A stretch of DNA of 64,000 bases from Vulcanimicrobiota bacterium (GCA_019637395.1 JAHBVR010000021.1:1-64000); one strand, 5' to 3'. Shown: positions 1 through 9,838, counted from the stretch's first letter. The notes: a model not told the origin generated them from the letters alone. Translations and numbers: made by a program.

Positions 1-209
1 GGATCAACCGAAGCAGGCACTCCGAACTTGCGCTTCTTGGGTTTCACCAGCTCCAGATCGGTGCCGGTCTGCTCTTTGAGGTTCTGATTATTGCTGTTCA
101 CCCGGGCTTTCTGTTTGGATTTGATCTTGTTCGCGTTGAGGTCGATCTTGGGTGCGGCGCAGCCCGCCAGAGCGGTCAGGACTAGAAGCATTCCCCATTT
201 GTTTTTCAT
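1..209 (-). CDS. Small lipoprotein, incomplete at the left edge
   Basis: The first 69 codons of a leftward gene are visible; its end lies outside the window. The protein starts MKNKWGMLLVLTALAGC, a short basic start, a hydrophobic stretch and a lipobox (LAGC), so it should be lipidated on the cysteine and anchored in a membrane after export. The visible mature part is rich in Lys, Asn and Gln (KIKSKQKARVNSNNQ) and has no recognisable domain. It is divergent from the TPR-like exported protein that starts 57 bases away, so both probably share a promoter region. Function unknown; the lipoprotein call rests on the clear lipobox. Confidence 0.7.
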   Translation of the reverse strand, partial: MKNKWGMLLVLTALAGCAAPKIDLNANKIKSKQKARVNSNNQNLKEQTGTDLELVKPKKRKFGVPASVD

Positions 210-265
210 GTTTGCTTCCTTCGACCGCCAGGGCTGGATCACTGCTCTTGCGAACCAGGCTTTCC

Positions 266-1912
266 ATGAAAACCGCCCTCATTTTGCTGTTACTGGCCCA
301 TCCGCTCTGGGCTCAGAGCTTCGAAAGTCGGGCCGCTCAGGCCACCACGCTGCTACAGCAGCATAAACTGGACAAAGCCAACGGCGTGAAGACCCCCTGG
401 AGTGAGCGAGACAAGGCTTCGCTGGCCGGCGATGCCTGGCTGGCGGCCGCCCAGGTGGCCGCCACCGACGCCCAACGTTTCCAGGCCTATGAATCGGCCG
501 GACTGGCCTATGCCGACAGCCAGACTCTCGGTGATGAGGCTCTCAAGGCCTTCCGGCTGGCTCGCGAGGTGACCGGAGTCAGCGGCGAGCAGCGCGCTCG
601 CGCGGGCATTCTGGCTGCCCGCCGTGCTCGTACTCGGGCGGAATGGGAATTGATCACGGCTCTGGCCGGAGCCACCCCCGAGCAACTGGCCACCGCCTAC
701 CACGAGATCGGCACTTCTTATCTCGTGGCCGCCAAGAGCGACGTCGCGCTCAACTTGAAGGTCATCGAGGGCTACGAAAAGGCCGCCCAGCAGATGGCCA
801 GCTACAACCCGCAGGCGGCCGACACCGAATTGGGCATGGCCTCGGTGACCGCTCACTCGCTGCCGCCTTCCCCGGCCACCACCGCGGTGGTGGACCGTAT
901 CTACAAGAGCTTGCTGGCTCTGCCGCTGAGCCCTGAGCAAAAGCCGCTGCGCAACGCTCGCCTGGAACTCAACTGGGGCTCCAGTTTGCAGAAGGTGAAG
1001 GCTTTGGAACGAGCTATTTCCCTCTGGGAAAAAGTCGGGAAGAACACCGCCTACCCGGCGGAGCAACGCGAGGAAGGTTGGCTCAAGGCGGCCGAGGCCC
1101 TCAAAGGGGAGGGTAAGATCGATAAAGCGCTGGCCGCGCTCCAGGCGGCCACTCCCCTGCGGGCCGACAACTTTGTTTTCAGCACCAAACTGGCCGAGAA
1201 GAAACTCGATTTGCTCATCGGTCCCAAGCGCTACGGGGAGGCTTTACAGGTGGTCCAGGCGTTGGCCAAACATCCCAAGCTCCCCGCCGATCACAGGGAA
1301 AGGCTGGTGATCGAGCAAGCTAAATATCTCTATAAGCTGGCCAGAGCCAGGGAAGCGGAGGCGTTGCTGGCTCCGTTGTGGCGAAACCCACCCCGAGGCG
1401 GCGACACCATTTACCAGATTACCGTCCTTAAAGCCCAGGATGCCTTAGACCGCAAAGAGCAGGCCCGCGCTCGCCGCGAAGTCGATGCCGGCCTGGCGCG
1501 AGTGCGAGAGTTGAGCTCTCCCACCAACCAGTTGGAATACATCAGCGCCAGGCTCTCCGTAGCCGAAAAGAATTATACGAAAGCTCTCGAGTCCTACACC
1601 AACTGCGCCAGGACCGCCGGCGTGGTCGCTCCCTCGGAGACGGTGCTCACGGAAGTGCGTCAAATGTTCAACCAGGCGCTGGCGGAGAAGAAGCTGGCCG
1701 AGGCCCAGGCCATTTCCGAGGCCGTTGCCAACTGGCGAGTCGACCCCATTCTACCGCCTTTGCTGCAGGCCCAACTGGCGGCTGCTGCCGGCGATGCCGC
1801 TACGGCCCGCGCCGCCGTCGCGCGCTGCCGCCAGGAACTGAATCGCTTCTACGGGGCCAGCAAAGAGGCTTGGGAAAAAGAACTCGCCGCCATCGAAGCC
1901 GGCCTGCGCTAG
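266..1912 (+). CDS. Exported TPR-like repeat protein
   Basis: A 548-residue protein that starts MKTALILLLLAHPLWAQS, a clear signal peptide. The longer reading frame begins at 152 and reads through non-signal-like sequence, so I place the start at the ATG at 266. The mature part is almost wholly helical and Ala/Leu/Lys-rich, with repeated helix pairs such as ALERAISLWEKVGK and KIDKALAALQAA. That is typical of tetratricopeptide-like scaffolds that hold protein partners outside the cytoplasm. No catalytic motif is seen. It converges with the TIGR04552-like gene, overlapping it by four bases. Exported and TPR-like are seen in the sequence; the role as an envelope scaffold is inferred. Confidence 0.65.
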   Translation: MKTALILLLLAHPLWAQSFESRAAQATTLLQQHKLDKANGVKTPWSERDKASLAGDAWLAAAQVAATDAQRFQAYESAGLAYADSQTLGDEALKAFRLAREVTGVSGEQRARAGILAARRARTRAEWELITALAGATPEQLATAYHEIGTSYLVAAKSDVALNLKVIEGYEKAAQQMASYNPQAADTELGMASVTAHSLPPSPATTAVVDRIYKSLLALPLSPEQKPLRNARLELNWGSSLQKVKALERAISLWEKVGKNTAYPAEQREEGWLKAAEALKGEGKIDKALAALQAATPLRADNFVFSTKLAEKKLDLLIGPKRYGEALQVVQALAKHPKLPADHRERLVIEQAKYLYKLARAREAEALLAPLWRNPPRGGDTIYQITVLKAQDALDRKEQARARREVDAGLARVRELSSPTNQLEYISARLSVAEKNYTKALESYTNCARTAGVVAPSETVLTEVRQMFNQALAEKKLAEAQAISEAVANWRVDPILPPLLQAQLAAAAGDAATARAAVARCRQELNRFYGASKEAWEKELAAIEAGLR

Positions 1913-3090
1913 TGTGCTAAAAGGCCGGCCGGGAAGACCCGGTGGCGCACCGCCCGCAACTGGCGCTGGCGGTAATTGGAATGTGAGGATTCCCCTATCT
2001 GGCTCTTGAGATCGTTTTCCTGGTCGAGAATCTGAATCTCGTAGGGAAATAGAAAGCGAATGTAAGGCTGGGCGGCGTGGCCTTCCAGTTCGCTCAGGGC
2101 CACCTCTAAATCCCGGCAGGGACTCTCCTGCAACGCCTTACGTATTTTTCGAGTGGCCGCGTACATGGGATTGTCCAGACGGATCAACTGCCGGCAGGTA
2201 AATTGCAGAGAACGAAAATCCGGGCTCGAATGCGGATTGCCGGCCCCGGCGGATTTCTCCCAATCTTCCGTCAGCAGCGTATTACGCGACCTTCCCGGCG
2301 TCAAATGGGCCACGTTGGCCAGGTGATGGCGGGCGATGTATTGCAGGACCTGCAGCGCCTCTCGTTTGCCGGGAGTCACCATGCGCACGCCCACCCGGTC
2401 GTGCACGCTTTGCGGCAAATTGTCCGGCTTGTGCAGCAGCTTGAGAATGACGCTGTCGCGGGCTTTTTCTTCGCGATATTGAATCGAACACAAGGGGACC
2501 CGGTCGGACTCACGACCCAACCACAGCTGGCCGTTTTCATCCGTGTGCACGCGACTGCGAAAACGATCGAGGATCTGGCGCCGAATCTCGGCGGAGTGGG
2601 GTCCGACGGAAAGCTGATTGGCATAGGTAATGGCGTGCATCACCCGCAGCACGGCGCAGGCCCAGGCCTGCAAGGGCTGGTGCTGGGACATGGTGGAGGC
2701 TCCGATGAGGAAGCGTGTGATATTGCTCGGGTCCTCGACCTCGGGAGGCATGGTCAAAGTAGCGTCGCAGGCTCGGGGCGCCGGACACAACAGCCTGCGC
2801 AGGAAGTCGACGGCTTCCCGGTGGATTTCCTCCATCTTCAGGCGTTCGATCGGGCACTCTGGATCAATGCCGTAGCTGCGCAGAAATTCATTGGCTTCTT
2901 CGACCGTGCGCAGAGTCAGATGGCCCAGGCTGACGGGAGAGGTGCCCTCCAAAAAGACGCGCTCCACCGGCTCGAGGCCGGCCATCGCCGAGGCGCTTCG
3001 AGCAGCCTGGACGCCCGGCCGGATCGGTGCCGACTCGTGACCTCTCACCTTGCGGCGATGAATTTCCAAATACTTTTCAATCATCGTCAC
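1909..3090 (-). CDS. TIGR04552-like protein with a RelA/SpoT-like core
   Basis: A 393-residue soluble protein with no signal peptide or membrane segment. The middle (about residues 190-260) contains SVILKLLHKPDNLPQ followed by VHDRVGVRMVT, a pattern like the RelA/SpoT nucleotidyltransferase fold. It is followed by TPGRSRNTL and a C-terminal FPYEIQILDQ, which I remember from the TIGR04552 family of myxobacteria and Bdellovibrio. That family has no firm function. It lies 21 bases downstream of the hybrid histidine kinase on the same strand, so the two are probably co-transcribed and this may act in the same signalling pathway. The family call is from memory of motifs; (p)ppGpp-like chemistry is not established. 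Confidence 0.5.
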   Translation of the reverse strand: MTMIEKYLEIHRRKVRGHESAPIRPGVQAARSASAMAGLEPVERVFLEGTSPVSLGHLTLRTVEEANEFLRSYGIDPECPIERLKMEEIHREAVDFLRRLLCPAPRACDATLTMPPEVEDPSNITRFLIGASTMSQHQPLQAWACAVLRVMHAITYANQLSVGPHSAEIRRQILDRFRSRVHTDENGQLWLGRESDRVPLCSIQYREEKARDSVILKLLHKPDNLPQSVHDRVGVRMVTPGKREALQVLQYIARHHLANVAHLTPGRSRNTLLTEDWEKSAGAGNPHSSPDFRSLQFTCRQLIRLDNPMYAATRKIRKALQESPCRDLEVALSELEGHAAQPYIRFLFPYEIQILDQENDLKSQIGESSHSNYRQRQLRAVRHRVFPAGLLAH

Positions 3091-3111
3091 AGGATGCCTT
3101 TGGCATATTTT

Positions 3112-5661
3112 TCAATCCGCCTGCCCCGACATCTCGTTCTTGGAGGCGGTCACTTCCTCGCGAAAGGCTTCGAGCATCTGGCTCATGGTGTTGAGCGCCC
3201 CGGATTCCGCCTCACGCTCCAGGGCTTCGGCCATGCGGGAAAGGCGCACCGCGCCGACATAGAGGGCGGCGGATTTGATTCCGTGGGCTAGATGGCGCAC
3301 CTTCAAGCGATCCTGCTCCTCCGGCGCGGTGGGCAATTCGCGTACGGCCCGATCCAATTCACCCGCGAATGTATCCAGGAGTTCCTTTTGGAAATCAGCC
3401 GAGCCATCGCTCACCTGTTGAAGGCGTGTTTGGGAAAATCGCTCGGCATCCAGCACGCTGCGCGGCCAGAGAGCGCATTCCGTGCCCGGGAAGGTCTCCT
3501 GGAGCAGGCGCAGCAGGGCCTCGGCCTGAATCGGTTTGGCCACAAACCGGTCCATGCCTGCTTCCGCGCACTTCTTGCGTTCCTCCACGGTCACGCCGGC
3601 GGTAGCCGCGAAGATCGGCATGGTGGCTCGTTCGCCGCCCAGTTGGCGAATGCGCCGCGTGGCCTCGTAGCCGTCCATGACCGGCATCTGGCAATCCATC
3701 AAAATCGCGTCGTAGCGGATGGTTTCCAGAGCCGTTACCGCCTCCTGGCCATTGCTCACCACATCGCACGAGTAGCCGGCTTTTTCCAGAATCCTGACCA
3801 CCACCCGCTGGTTGACCACGTTGTCTTCGGCTACCAGCAAACGCAGACGAGAGCGCACGCGACCCTCGTTAAGGGTATGCACGGTCACGATCGGGGCAGC
3901 GGTGGCCGTTTCGGGATTCTGGCGCAGGCCGGCCACCGTCTCCAGAGTGGAGCGCAAGGCGGCCTGGCGCACCGGCTTGGATAGATAGGCGGCGAAGCCG
4001 CTCTGCTGCAGTTCGCGAGCGTCGCCCCGGTTGGGCATGGAGGTCACCAGCACCAGGGAGATGCCGGCGATTTCCGGATCGGCCTTGATTTGAGCGGCCA
4101 GTTGGGCGCCATCCAGGTAGGGCATCTGAAAATCCAACAGGGCGACCTGGACCGGCTTGCCTTCATGAAGCAGCGACTTGAGCCGGGCCACTACCTGGCG
4201 GGGATCCTCTTCGCCGGACACCTCGCAGCCCCAGGCCCGCAACTGCTCTTGAAAGACCTTGAGATTGGTGCGGTTATCGTCGACCACGAGCACGCGCAAG
4301 CCTTCCACATCGGAAGTCGGCAAAGGTTGGACTGCGCCGGCCGGCTGGAACCGGCTGGTAAAAGCAAAGGTAGAGCCTTCGCCGGGTTGGGAGGTGACGG
4401 TGATGTCGCCGCCCATGGCCGTCACCAGCTTCTTGGAAATAACCAATCCCAGGCCGGTGCCGCCAAAGCGCCGGGTGGTGGAAGAGTCGGCCTGCGAAAA
4501 GGGCTGAAAGAGGCGGCCCAGGCTTTCCGGCGGTATGCCCAGACCGGTGTCGTGCACGGAGCAACGCACCAGCAGTCCCTCCGCATCCTGGCTGACCATC
4601 TCCACCTCCACGGTTACCTCTCCGCTGGCCGTAAACTTGATGGCGTTGCCCACCAGATTCAATAGGACCTGGCGAAAACGGCCCGGATCGCCAATCACGC
4701 GGCTATGCAAGTCCGGGCGCATGAGCAGGGCCATTTCCAGGCCTTTCTCGGCGGCCTTGAAAGAGAGTAACTCGAGCACGTCTTCCACGGCCGCCCGCAG
4801 GTCGAAGGGCACTAATTCCAGTTCGACCTTGTCCGCTTCCAATTTGGAGAAATCCAGAATATCGTTGAGCAGGCTTAAGAGCGCCTCGCCGGAAGTGCGG
4901 ATGGTCCGGGCATAGTCGGCCTGTTCACTATTCAAGGAGGTGTCGAGCAACAGCCCGGTCATCCCAATCACGCCGTTCATGGGAGTGCGAATTTCATGGC
5001 TCATGGTGGCCAGGAAAGCGCTTTTGGCTTGATTGGCCGCTTCCGCCTGGTCCCGGTTGCTTTCCGCCTCCAGCGTCTTGGCCTGCAGTTCGAGATTGGT
5101 CCGTTCCAGCTCTTGAATAGAGCGCAGGTAGGCTTGGAGCCATTCGCATTGCCTTTTGCTCTGCTGCATCAGGAATGCCATGTAGGTCAACACGACGAAG
5201 GTCACGCCGTAGTAGTGCAGCAGGCCGCAGGCCAGGGCCGGAGGCAGCATCAGGCAGAGCAGAAAGATTTGGGCCGTACCTTGATCGGGAGCCAGGGAAA
5301 CGCTCCCGCCCGAGGCGATGCCCGCCGTCATCAAGAGCATAAAAAGGGGCGTCCACTGCAAGCCGTAAATGGAAAAAGCGTAAGCCGAAAGACCGCCCCA
5401 GAGAATTCCACCGGTCCAAACGCCGATTTGGAACATACGTTTCCACTCCGAGGCGGTACTGTGGGACGACCGGCGTATATGGGCAAGGCGCAGAGCGGTG
5501 ACCAGGGTCAAAGCCACCAGGGCCGGGACCGCCGCCGGCATTTGCAGAAAATCCGTGGTGGCAACCATGGCTGTGAGCAACAACAGGTAGGCCAGCGCAC
5601 CGGGGGGAGCACGCCGGCGAAGCTCCTCATCTAACTTGGACTGTAGCTCTACTTTGACCAT
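3112..5661 (-). CDS. Hybrid sensor histidine kinase with two receiver domains and Hpt
   Basis: An 849-residue membrane-bound phosphorelay protein. Residues 1-160 hold about five to six hydrophobic segments (membrane sensor region without a clear periplasmic loop), then a coiled coil. The HisKA box [10 protein letters not shown] carries His at about residue 222. The HATPase part shows the N box LVGNAIKF and the G boxes DTGLGIP and GGTGLGL. Receiver 1 has VVDDNRTN and [11 protein letters not shown] (Asp near 510). Receiver 2 has VAEDNVVNQ and [11 protein letters not shown] (Asp near 655). The C-terminal Hpt has LAHGIKSAA (His near 792). This BarA/LuxQ-like order implies a His-Asp-Asp-His relay to a separate response regulator, which is not in the window. 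It probably forms an operon with the downstream TIGR04552-like gene. Confidence 0.93.
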   Translation of the reverse strand: MVKVELQSKLDEELRRRAPPGALAYLLLLTAMVATTDFLQMPAAVPALVALTLVTALRLAHIRRSSHSTASEWKRMFQIGVWTGGILWGGLSAYAFSIYGLQWTPLFMLLMTAGIASGGSVSLAPDQGTAQIFLLCLMLPPALACGLLHYYGVTFVVLTYMAFLMQQSKRQCEWLQAYLRSIQELERTNLELQAKTLEAESNRDQAEAANQAKSAFLATMSHEIRTPMNGVIGMTGLLLDTSLNSEQADYARTIRTSGEALLSLLNDILDFSKLEADKVELELVPFDLRAAVEDVLELLSFKAAEKGLEMALLMRPDLHSRVIGDPGRFRQVLLNLVGNAIKFTASGEVTVEVEMVSQDAEGLLVRCSVHDTGLGIPPESLGRLFQPFSQADSSTTRRFGGTGLGLVISKKLVTAMGGDITVTSQPGEGSTFAFTSRFQPAGAVQPLPTSDVEGLRVLVVDDNRTNLKVFQEQLRAWGCEVSGEEDPRQVVARLKSLLHEGKPVQVALLDFQMPYLDGAQLAAQIKADPEIAGISLVLVTSMPNRGDARELQQSGFAAYLSKPVRQAALRSTLETVAGLRQNPETATAAPIVTVHTLNEGRVRSRLRLLVAEDNVVNQRVVVRILEKAGYSCDVVSNGQEAVTALETIRYDAILMDCQMPVMDGYEATRRIRQLGGERATMPIFAATAGVTVEERKKCAEAGMDRFVAKPIQAEALLRLLQETFPGTECALWPRSVLDAERFSQTRLQQVSDGSADFQKELLDTFAGELDRAVRELPTAPEEQDRLKVRHLAHGIKSAALYVGAVRLSRMAEALEREAESGALNTMSQMLEAFREEVTASKNEMSGQAD

Positions 5662-5701
5662 CTTTCGATCCGGTTCGGGGAACAGTTTCCCATCACCCTG
5701 C

Positions 5702-5707
5702 TATACT
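5702..5707 (+). promoter_or_regulatory. Possible -10 box of the cupin gene
   Basis: TATACT sits six bases before the ATG of the cupin gene, which would put the transcript start at or next to the start codon (a leaderless message). There is no good -35 box; the hexamer 17 bases upstream, GGAACA, matches only half of the consensus. Just upstream, GGGAA and TTCCC form a short inverted repeat that could be an operator. Both are weak signals read by eye. Confidence 0.25.
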
Positions 5708-5713
5708 CTAACC

Positions 5714-6193
5714 ATGTCCCCCGAGTTTCTGCATTTCGCTGACGACGGCCAGTTTCCCAACAGCCGGCTCCCGGCAATTCTCTACCGCGCCGCCCTGGAC
5801 CCCGATCCGCAGTCCATGGAACAGCACTTTCGGCAACGCGATTGGTCCCATTCCTGGCGTAACGGCGTCTATGCCTTTGACCACTACCACAGCACCAGTC
5901 ATGAAGTCCTGGGCATCTATCAGGGCCGAGCGGAACTTTGTCTGGGCGGCTCCCGGGTGGGCCGGAGCCTGACTGTGGAGGCGGGGGACGTGCTGGTCAT
6001 TCCGGCCGGGGTAGCTCATCGCTGTGTGCAAGCCAGCCAGGATTTCCAGGTGGTAGGGGCTTACGCCGAAGGCCGCGATGGGGACCTCTTGCGCGGGCGG
6101 CCCGAGGAACGCCCCGCCGCCAACCAGCGTATCGCTGCGCTACCGCTGCCCCGACAAGACCCTGTGCGCGGCCCCCAGGGTCTTTGGAGCTAA
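5714..6193 (+). CDS. Cupin-domain protein
   Basis: A 159-residue protein made of a single small beta-barrel cupin. The core runs from the first cupin motif region (HYHSTSHEVLGIYQGRAEL) to the second (GDVLVIPAGVAHRCVQ), with His and Glu residues placed to bind a metal ion. The second motif, with PAGVAHR, is diagnostic. The ATG at 5714 is chosen because upstream codons run over the divergent kinase start and read as non-coding. Substrate cannot be told; single cupins include sugar isomerases, dioxygenases and sensor domains. The stop overlaps the convergent DJ-1/PfpI gene by four bases. Confidence 0.75.
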   Translation: MSPEFLHFADDGQFPNSRLPAILYRAALDPDPQSMEQHFRQRDWSHSWRNGVYAFDHYHSTSHEVLGIYQGRAELCLGGSRVGRSLTVEAGDVLVIPAGVAHRCVQASQDFQVVGAYAEGRDGDLLRGRPEERPAANQRIAALPLPRQDPVRGPQGLWS

Positions 6194-6984
6194 CGGCTCG
6201 GGCGGGCGCCAGCCGTTTGGCGGGAGCCGAGCATTTCCAAGAACTGTCCGGCCAGCTCCGCATCCGAGGCGGGATTCTGCCCGGTAATCAGCTCGCGGTC
6301 GCGTACCACTTTGGACTGCATGGGAATCCAGGCCACTTCGATTTTGGCGCCGGCCAACTTCAAGGCGCTCTCGATGTGAAATTGCATCCTGGCCGGCATC
6401 TTCAATTCGGCCAGACGCTCTTCGATGTTGGAGAACACCGTCATCGAGTAGTTCGCGTAAATCCAGTCCTGCGCCGGCACTTCTCGCCCCTCCTTGAGAG
6501 CGGCCACGAATCCAATAGGATCGAACTGGGCCGATAGAGCCGCCGCCGGCCCGTGACAGATCATGGCGGTGGGCTTAGCGTGCTGGTGGAAGTGGCGCAA
6601 AATTTGACCCAGCTGTGCATCCATCAGCAAATCGGCCATCGGGGCGTGGCCGCCCGGCACGAACACCCCGGCATAGTCTTGCAGACCTTCGGTCAGAATC
6701 TGGGCAAAGGACTTGGGCTGGTCCAGGTCCGGAAGCTCGTGAACGAAAGCCCGTGTGCGTTGATAGCGCTCCTCGTCATGACCGAAGAAGGAGGCGTCGT
6801 CGGAATTGGCGTCCATGGCCGGCCGATTGCCTCGGGGATTGGCCAGCACCAACTGAAAGCCGGCGCTGACCAGTTGCTGGGCCGGCACCCCCAATTCGTT
6901 CAGGAAGAAACCGGTCTCCAGGCGCTGGCCGTCGGCCAGCTCCAGATGGTTCGCGCTGCTAAGAATGACTAAAATCTTGTCCAT
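6190..6984 (-). CDS. DJ-1/PfpI family protein (Hsp31/glyoxalase III-like)
   Basis: A 264-residue cytosolic protein starting MDKILVILSSANHLEL, the first beta strand of the family. The nucleophile elbow MICHGPAAA places the conserved Cys near residue 141, and GVFVPGGHAPMADLL precedes it, as in Hsp31/HchA-like type 1 amidotransferase-fold proteins. These act as glyoxalase III, deglycases or holding chaperones under carbonyl stress. The ATG at 6984 is preferred; the upstream 35 codons of the open frame do not look coding. The length and long C-terminal segment fit the larger HchA-like branch better than the 165-190-residue PfpI proteases. The exact substrate is not visible. Confidence 0.85.
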   Translation of the reverse strand: MDKILVILSSANHLELADGQRLETGFFLNELGVPAQQLVSAGFQLVLANPRGNRPAMDANSDDASFFGHDEERYQRTRAFVHELPDLDQPKSFAQILTEGLQDYAGVFVPGGHAPMADLLMDAQLGQILRHFHQHAKPTAMICHGPAAALSAQFDPIGFVAALKEGREVPAQDWIYANYSMTVFSNIEERLAELKMPARMQFHIESALKLAGAKIEVAWIPMQSKVVRDRELITGQNPASDAELAGQFLEMLGSRQTAGARPSR

Positions 6985-7306
6985 GGAGGTCACCAACCGA
7001 TCGAAAAGATTGACCTCTAGATTAAAGCCTTTTCCGCTCTCCGGACCAGGATCTAAATACCCGAAGCCCCGGGATCCGCCGCCCCGCAAAGCCTGCCTTT
7101 GTCTCCGATGCGCTAGACATCAAGCAGGCATTTTGCTAATGTCAAGATGTCGTTGGCGCGCATTTGTTGACCTCCGATAGGGACTTTACACGAATCTCGG
7201 GGCTACAATACACCGTACTGAGTTCTTAGCCGCCGACCGGAAAGATTCTTTGGGATTTTAACTTCCAGTCAACCCACCGCTCTCCGTCAGATGGCAAGCT
7301 GGTGGT
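6985..7306. other. Intergenic region between divergent genes
   Basis: Holds the start regions of two divergent genes. TACAAT at 7204-7209 is a plausible rightward -10 box, but no -35 hexamer lies 16-18 bases upstream; the nearest TTGACC is about 31 bases away. No open frame, strong hairpin or repeat is seen. Confidence 0.35.
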
Positions 7307-8038
7307 ATGAGAGTTCTTGCCCATAACCAGCCGCTACCCGCCAAATTCCCACAGAATCCTACTCCGCCCCCGCCCGCTCCCCAGGAGCCGAAGGATGGAA
7401 CGGTTCTGGGCCGGGCGGTGGAGCGCTTACCGCGCTTTGCCCAGGGCGCGGTCGTCGGTGCAGGTTCGCTGGCCCCGGCCCTGGTGGGTGGAGCGGTGGC
7501 GGGAGTGCCGGGCGCCCTGGTGGGCGGTTTGGCCAGCCTGGGGTTTCGCTACGCTCTGGATGGCGACCTCAAGGGCGGAGTGGTAGCAGCCGGCTGGGCG
7601 ACCGCGCTGGGAATGCTGGCCGCTGGTGGCCACACCAGCCCGCTCGGCCTGGGACTGCTGGTGGGCGTGAGCGCGGCCATGGGCGCTCTGGCGATGGTGG
7701 GCAAAGACGAAGGCCCGGTGCGCCACATCAACAAGCCGGGCGAATCGGTCGATTTACACGACAAGCTGGTCCCGGGCAAGACCAACATCGTGGTTTTTTC
7801 GGCACCCTGGTGCCCGGCCTGCCGCAAGGTGGAGCCGCAACTCGAGCAGTTGATGAAAGAAAAGCCCGACTACGTGACTTTGAAGGTCGACATCCAGGAC
7901 GGCGATTCGCCAGTGGCCAAACAGTATGGAGTGGTGACCATCCCCTGCTACAAGATTTTCGATGACAAAGGCGCGCTGGTGTGCGAAGGCGATGAGGCCC
8001 GCACCCGGGTCAAATCAATGCTCGGTCAGCCGGGGTAG
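7307..8038 (+). CDS. Thioredoxin-fold protein with a Gly/Ala-rich hydrophobic region
   Basis: A 243-residue protein with three parts. A Pro-rich start (PTPPPPAPQEP) is followed by a long Gly/Ala/Val-rich hydrophobic region (about residues 45-130, likely membrane-inserting or packing as helices). A thioredoxin domain follows, with the redox motif WCPAC at about residues 168-172 and the cis-proline segment GVVTIPCYKIF. No classic signal peptide is seen. A thiol-disulfide exchange role follows from the CPAC motif; target unknown. Its Pro-rich then Gly-rich design resembles the protein at 9125-9838, suggesting a lineage-specific style. An extra Cys follows the cis-Pro, which is unusual. Confidence 0.75.
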   Translation: MRVLAHNQPLPAKFPQNPTPPPPAPQEPKDGTVLGRAVERLPRFAQGAVVGAGSLAPALVGGAVAGVPGALVGGLASLGFRYALDGDLKGGVVAAGWATALGMLAAGGHTSPLGLGLLVGVSAAMGALAMVGKDEGPVRHINKPGESVDLHDKLVPGKTNIVVFSAPWCPACRKVEPQLEQLMKEKPDYVTLKVDIQDGDSPVAKQYGVVTIPCYKIFDDKGALVCEGDEARTRVKSMLGQPG

Positions 8039-8147
8039 GAAAACTGACCAGGCTGTTAACACAGTTCACGGATTGGTAATAGGTTCCGGCTGGGAGCGGG
8101 GGGCGGCGGGGAGCAGAATAGGATCATCCTCTGCTCAGGAGACCTTT

Positions 8148-9128
8148 ATGGCCACCATCACAGCCAACTCTAAAAAAATCGAACGGCCCTCCCCGCCGCC
8201 TCGGACGGCTCAGGCTCCAACCTCGCGTCCAGCCGAGAGCAGGCCGGCCAAACCGGACCAGGTCAAGCTCTCTCAAGAGGGAGGCGCGACCCATCAGAAA
8301 GCGGTGCCGAATTTTCAGTCCTGGGCGGGCAGTCAGCCGCGCCAGCTACCTCCCGGCAGCTACAGCGCGGGTAGCATTACCAAAGAGCAGCTCGACGGCC
8401 TGAAGAATTCCAAAGATCCGAAAGACAAGGCTTTGGCGGCGACCATTCAGCGAGCCCAGAAAAACTATGCGGAGTTGATCAAGAATGGCAGTGAAATCAT
8501 CGCCAACCGCAACGACGGCAACGGGGGCCATCCGGTGCTGACGGTGCTCCCGCCCGGCTTTGATCCCCAGAAGGAAACTCGCGTGCACACGCACTACCAC
8601 GGCTTCAACTCCACGGTGGCCGACCCCAAAGGCCATGCCGCCCAGACCACCGAGCGCATCGAGGCACTGCAGAAAAAGACGCCCCAAACGGTAGTGGTTC
8701 TGCCCGAAACCTCCAATGCTCAGGACGGGAATTACCCGACCAGTTGGACCAACGTCAAGAGTCAGGCCGACACCACCAACCAGGCCCTGCGCGATGCCGG
8801 CGTCACCAATCCGGGCTATCGGGTCGTGTCGGCTCATTCGGCCGGTGGTGAGGCCCTGCGCCGGTCCATTCAAAACTCGCCCGACGGCAAGGGGTTGCAG
8901 GCCGACCGGCTGGAGCTACTGGACAGTCTTTACGGCTCGCAAAACGCCATTGCCAATTGGGCCAATACCGACAACGGACGCGACCTCAAGTCTCTGACCT
9001 ACGTGCACGGCACCAACAACACCAACAACGACATTCCCTTGAAGAGCGCCTTCGGGAATCGTTACCGCCGGGTCAACGTGAAGGGGCACTATGAAGCCAA
9101 CCACCTGATGGACACTTTCGCGGATTAA
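8148..9128 (+). CDS. Alpha/beta-hydrolase-like protein with a disordered N-terminus
   Basis: A 326-residue protein. The first 75 residues are Pro/Ser/Arg-rich and probably disordered. The rest looks like an alpha/beta hydrolase: HTHYHGFNS near residue 150, the nucleophile-elbow-like AHSAGGEA with Ser near 231, LDSLYGS as a possible acid strand, and a late HYEANH as a possible catalytic His. The ATG at 8148 follows an AGGAG-like stretch (CAGGAGACCTTT), which decides against the much longer open frame from 7962. No signal peptide. Substrate unknown (lipase, esterase or peptidoglycan-type amidase-like folds are possible). The Ser-Asp-His assignment is by eye. Confidence 0.6.
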   Translation: MATITANSKKIERPSPPPRTAQAPTSRPAESRPAKPDQVKLSQEGGATHQKAVPNFQSWAGSQPRQLPPGSYSAGSITKEQLDGLKNSKDPKDKALAATIQRAQKNYAELIKNGSEIIANRNDGNGGHPVLTVLPPGFDPQKETRVHTHYHGFNSTVADPKGHAAQTTERIEALQKKTPQTVVVLPETSNAQDGNYPTSWTNVKSQADTTNQALRDAGVTNPGYRVVSAHSAGGEALRRSIQNSPDGKGLQADRLELLDSLYGSQNAIANWANTDNGRDLKSLTYVHGTNNTNNDIPLKSAFGNRYRRVNVKGHYEANHLMDTFAD

Positions 9129-9838
9129 TTTTTGACGTCGAGCCAGACCTTGCCGGCCAGGAACAGGCCGGCCGAGGCCAGGGCGGGGATTCCAGCGCCC
9201 GCCGCGGCCGCCATTAGAGAGGCGCCCATTCCGATTCCCAGCGCCCCTTTGGTGATCAGCTTGCGGTCTTCGCCGCGAATGCCCTGGACGATCTGATTGA
9301 CTCCCAAACCGGTGTCGATGGCTCCGTGCACCAGCCCCAGAGGACCCACCAGTTTGCCCGCCAGCCCGGCCGTTTCGGTGATCAGCAGACTGTGGGGCAG
9401 GAGATGGCCGACGGTTGCCGCCCCGGCCGCCAGGCTGCGCGTCCCGACGATGAGAGAACCCACGCCTTCCACGGTGTGTGCCCAGTCACGGTGTTCGATG
9501 CCCTCTTTGACATCGCGAGCGCCCAGGTTGAACAACACCAGGCCCAGCGCGCCCGAAGCGGCGCCCAGGGCGGAGGCGGCGATGGTGGAGGCAGTGGACA
9601 TGCCCGTATGAGCGACGTGCCCGAGAGCGGTGTCGACGGCGTCGGCTTTCAGTCCGACCACTTCGCTCTTGGCGTGCAGCCAGTGCTCGAAGCTCTCCAG
9701 GCTGAGGTGCCCGCCCAGCCAGTGGTGTCCGGGCTTGGGTCCTTCCGGCGGCGGATCATTGGGCTGGACGTGTTGGCGAGGCGCGGCCTGGGCCGGCTTC
9801 CATCCTCTCCCCCCGACGGGTTGAGTTGGAATGATCAT
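9125..9838 (-). CDS. Gly/Ala-rich hydrophobic protein of unknown function
   Basis: A 237-residue protein with a Pro/Gly/His-rich start (residues 1-45) and then three or four long Gly/Ala/Leu stretches that could form membrane helices, for example ASTIAASALGAASGALGLVL and the C-terminal GAGIPALASAGLFLAGK. No catalytic motif is visible. It converges with the hydrolase-like gene, overlapping its stop by four bases. Its Gly-rich helices recall glycine-zipper proteins and the N-terminal half of the protein at 7307. A link to the hydrolase or KAP NTPase genes next to it is possible, but only by position. Confidence 0.5.
   Translation of the reverse strand: MIIPTQPVGGRGWKPAQAAPRQHVQPNDPPPEGPKPGHHWLGGHLSLESFEHWLHAKSEVVGLKADAVDTALGHVAHTGMSTASTIAASALGAASGALGLVLFNLGARDVKEGIEHRDWAHTVEGVGSLIVGTRSLAAGAATVGHLLPHSLLITETAGLAGKLVGPLGLVHGAIDTGLGVNQIVQGIRGEDRKLITKGALGIGMGASLMAAAAGAGIPALASAGLFLAGKVWLDVKN

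Noticed and set aside
2203-3291. A 362-codon rightward open frame opposite the TIGR04552-like gene
   Set aside because: It is the antisense shadow of a GC-rich gene: poor amino-acid mix, no motif, and the opposite strand has clear conserved segments.
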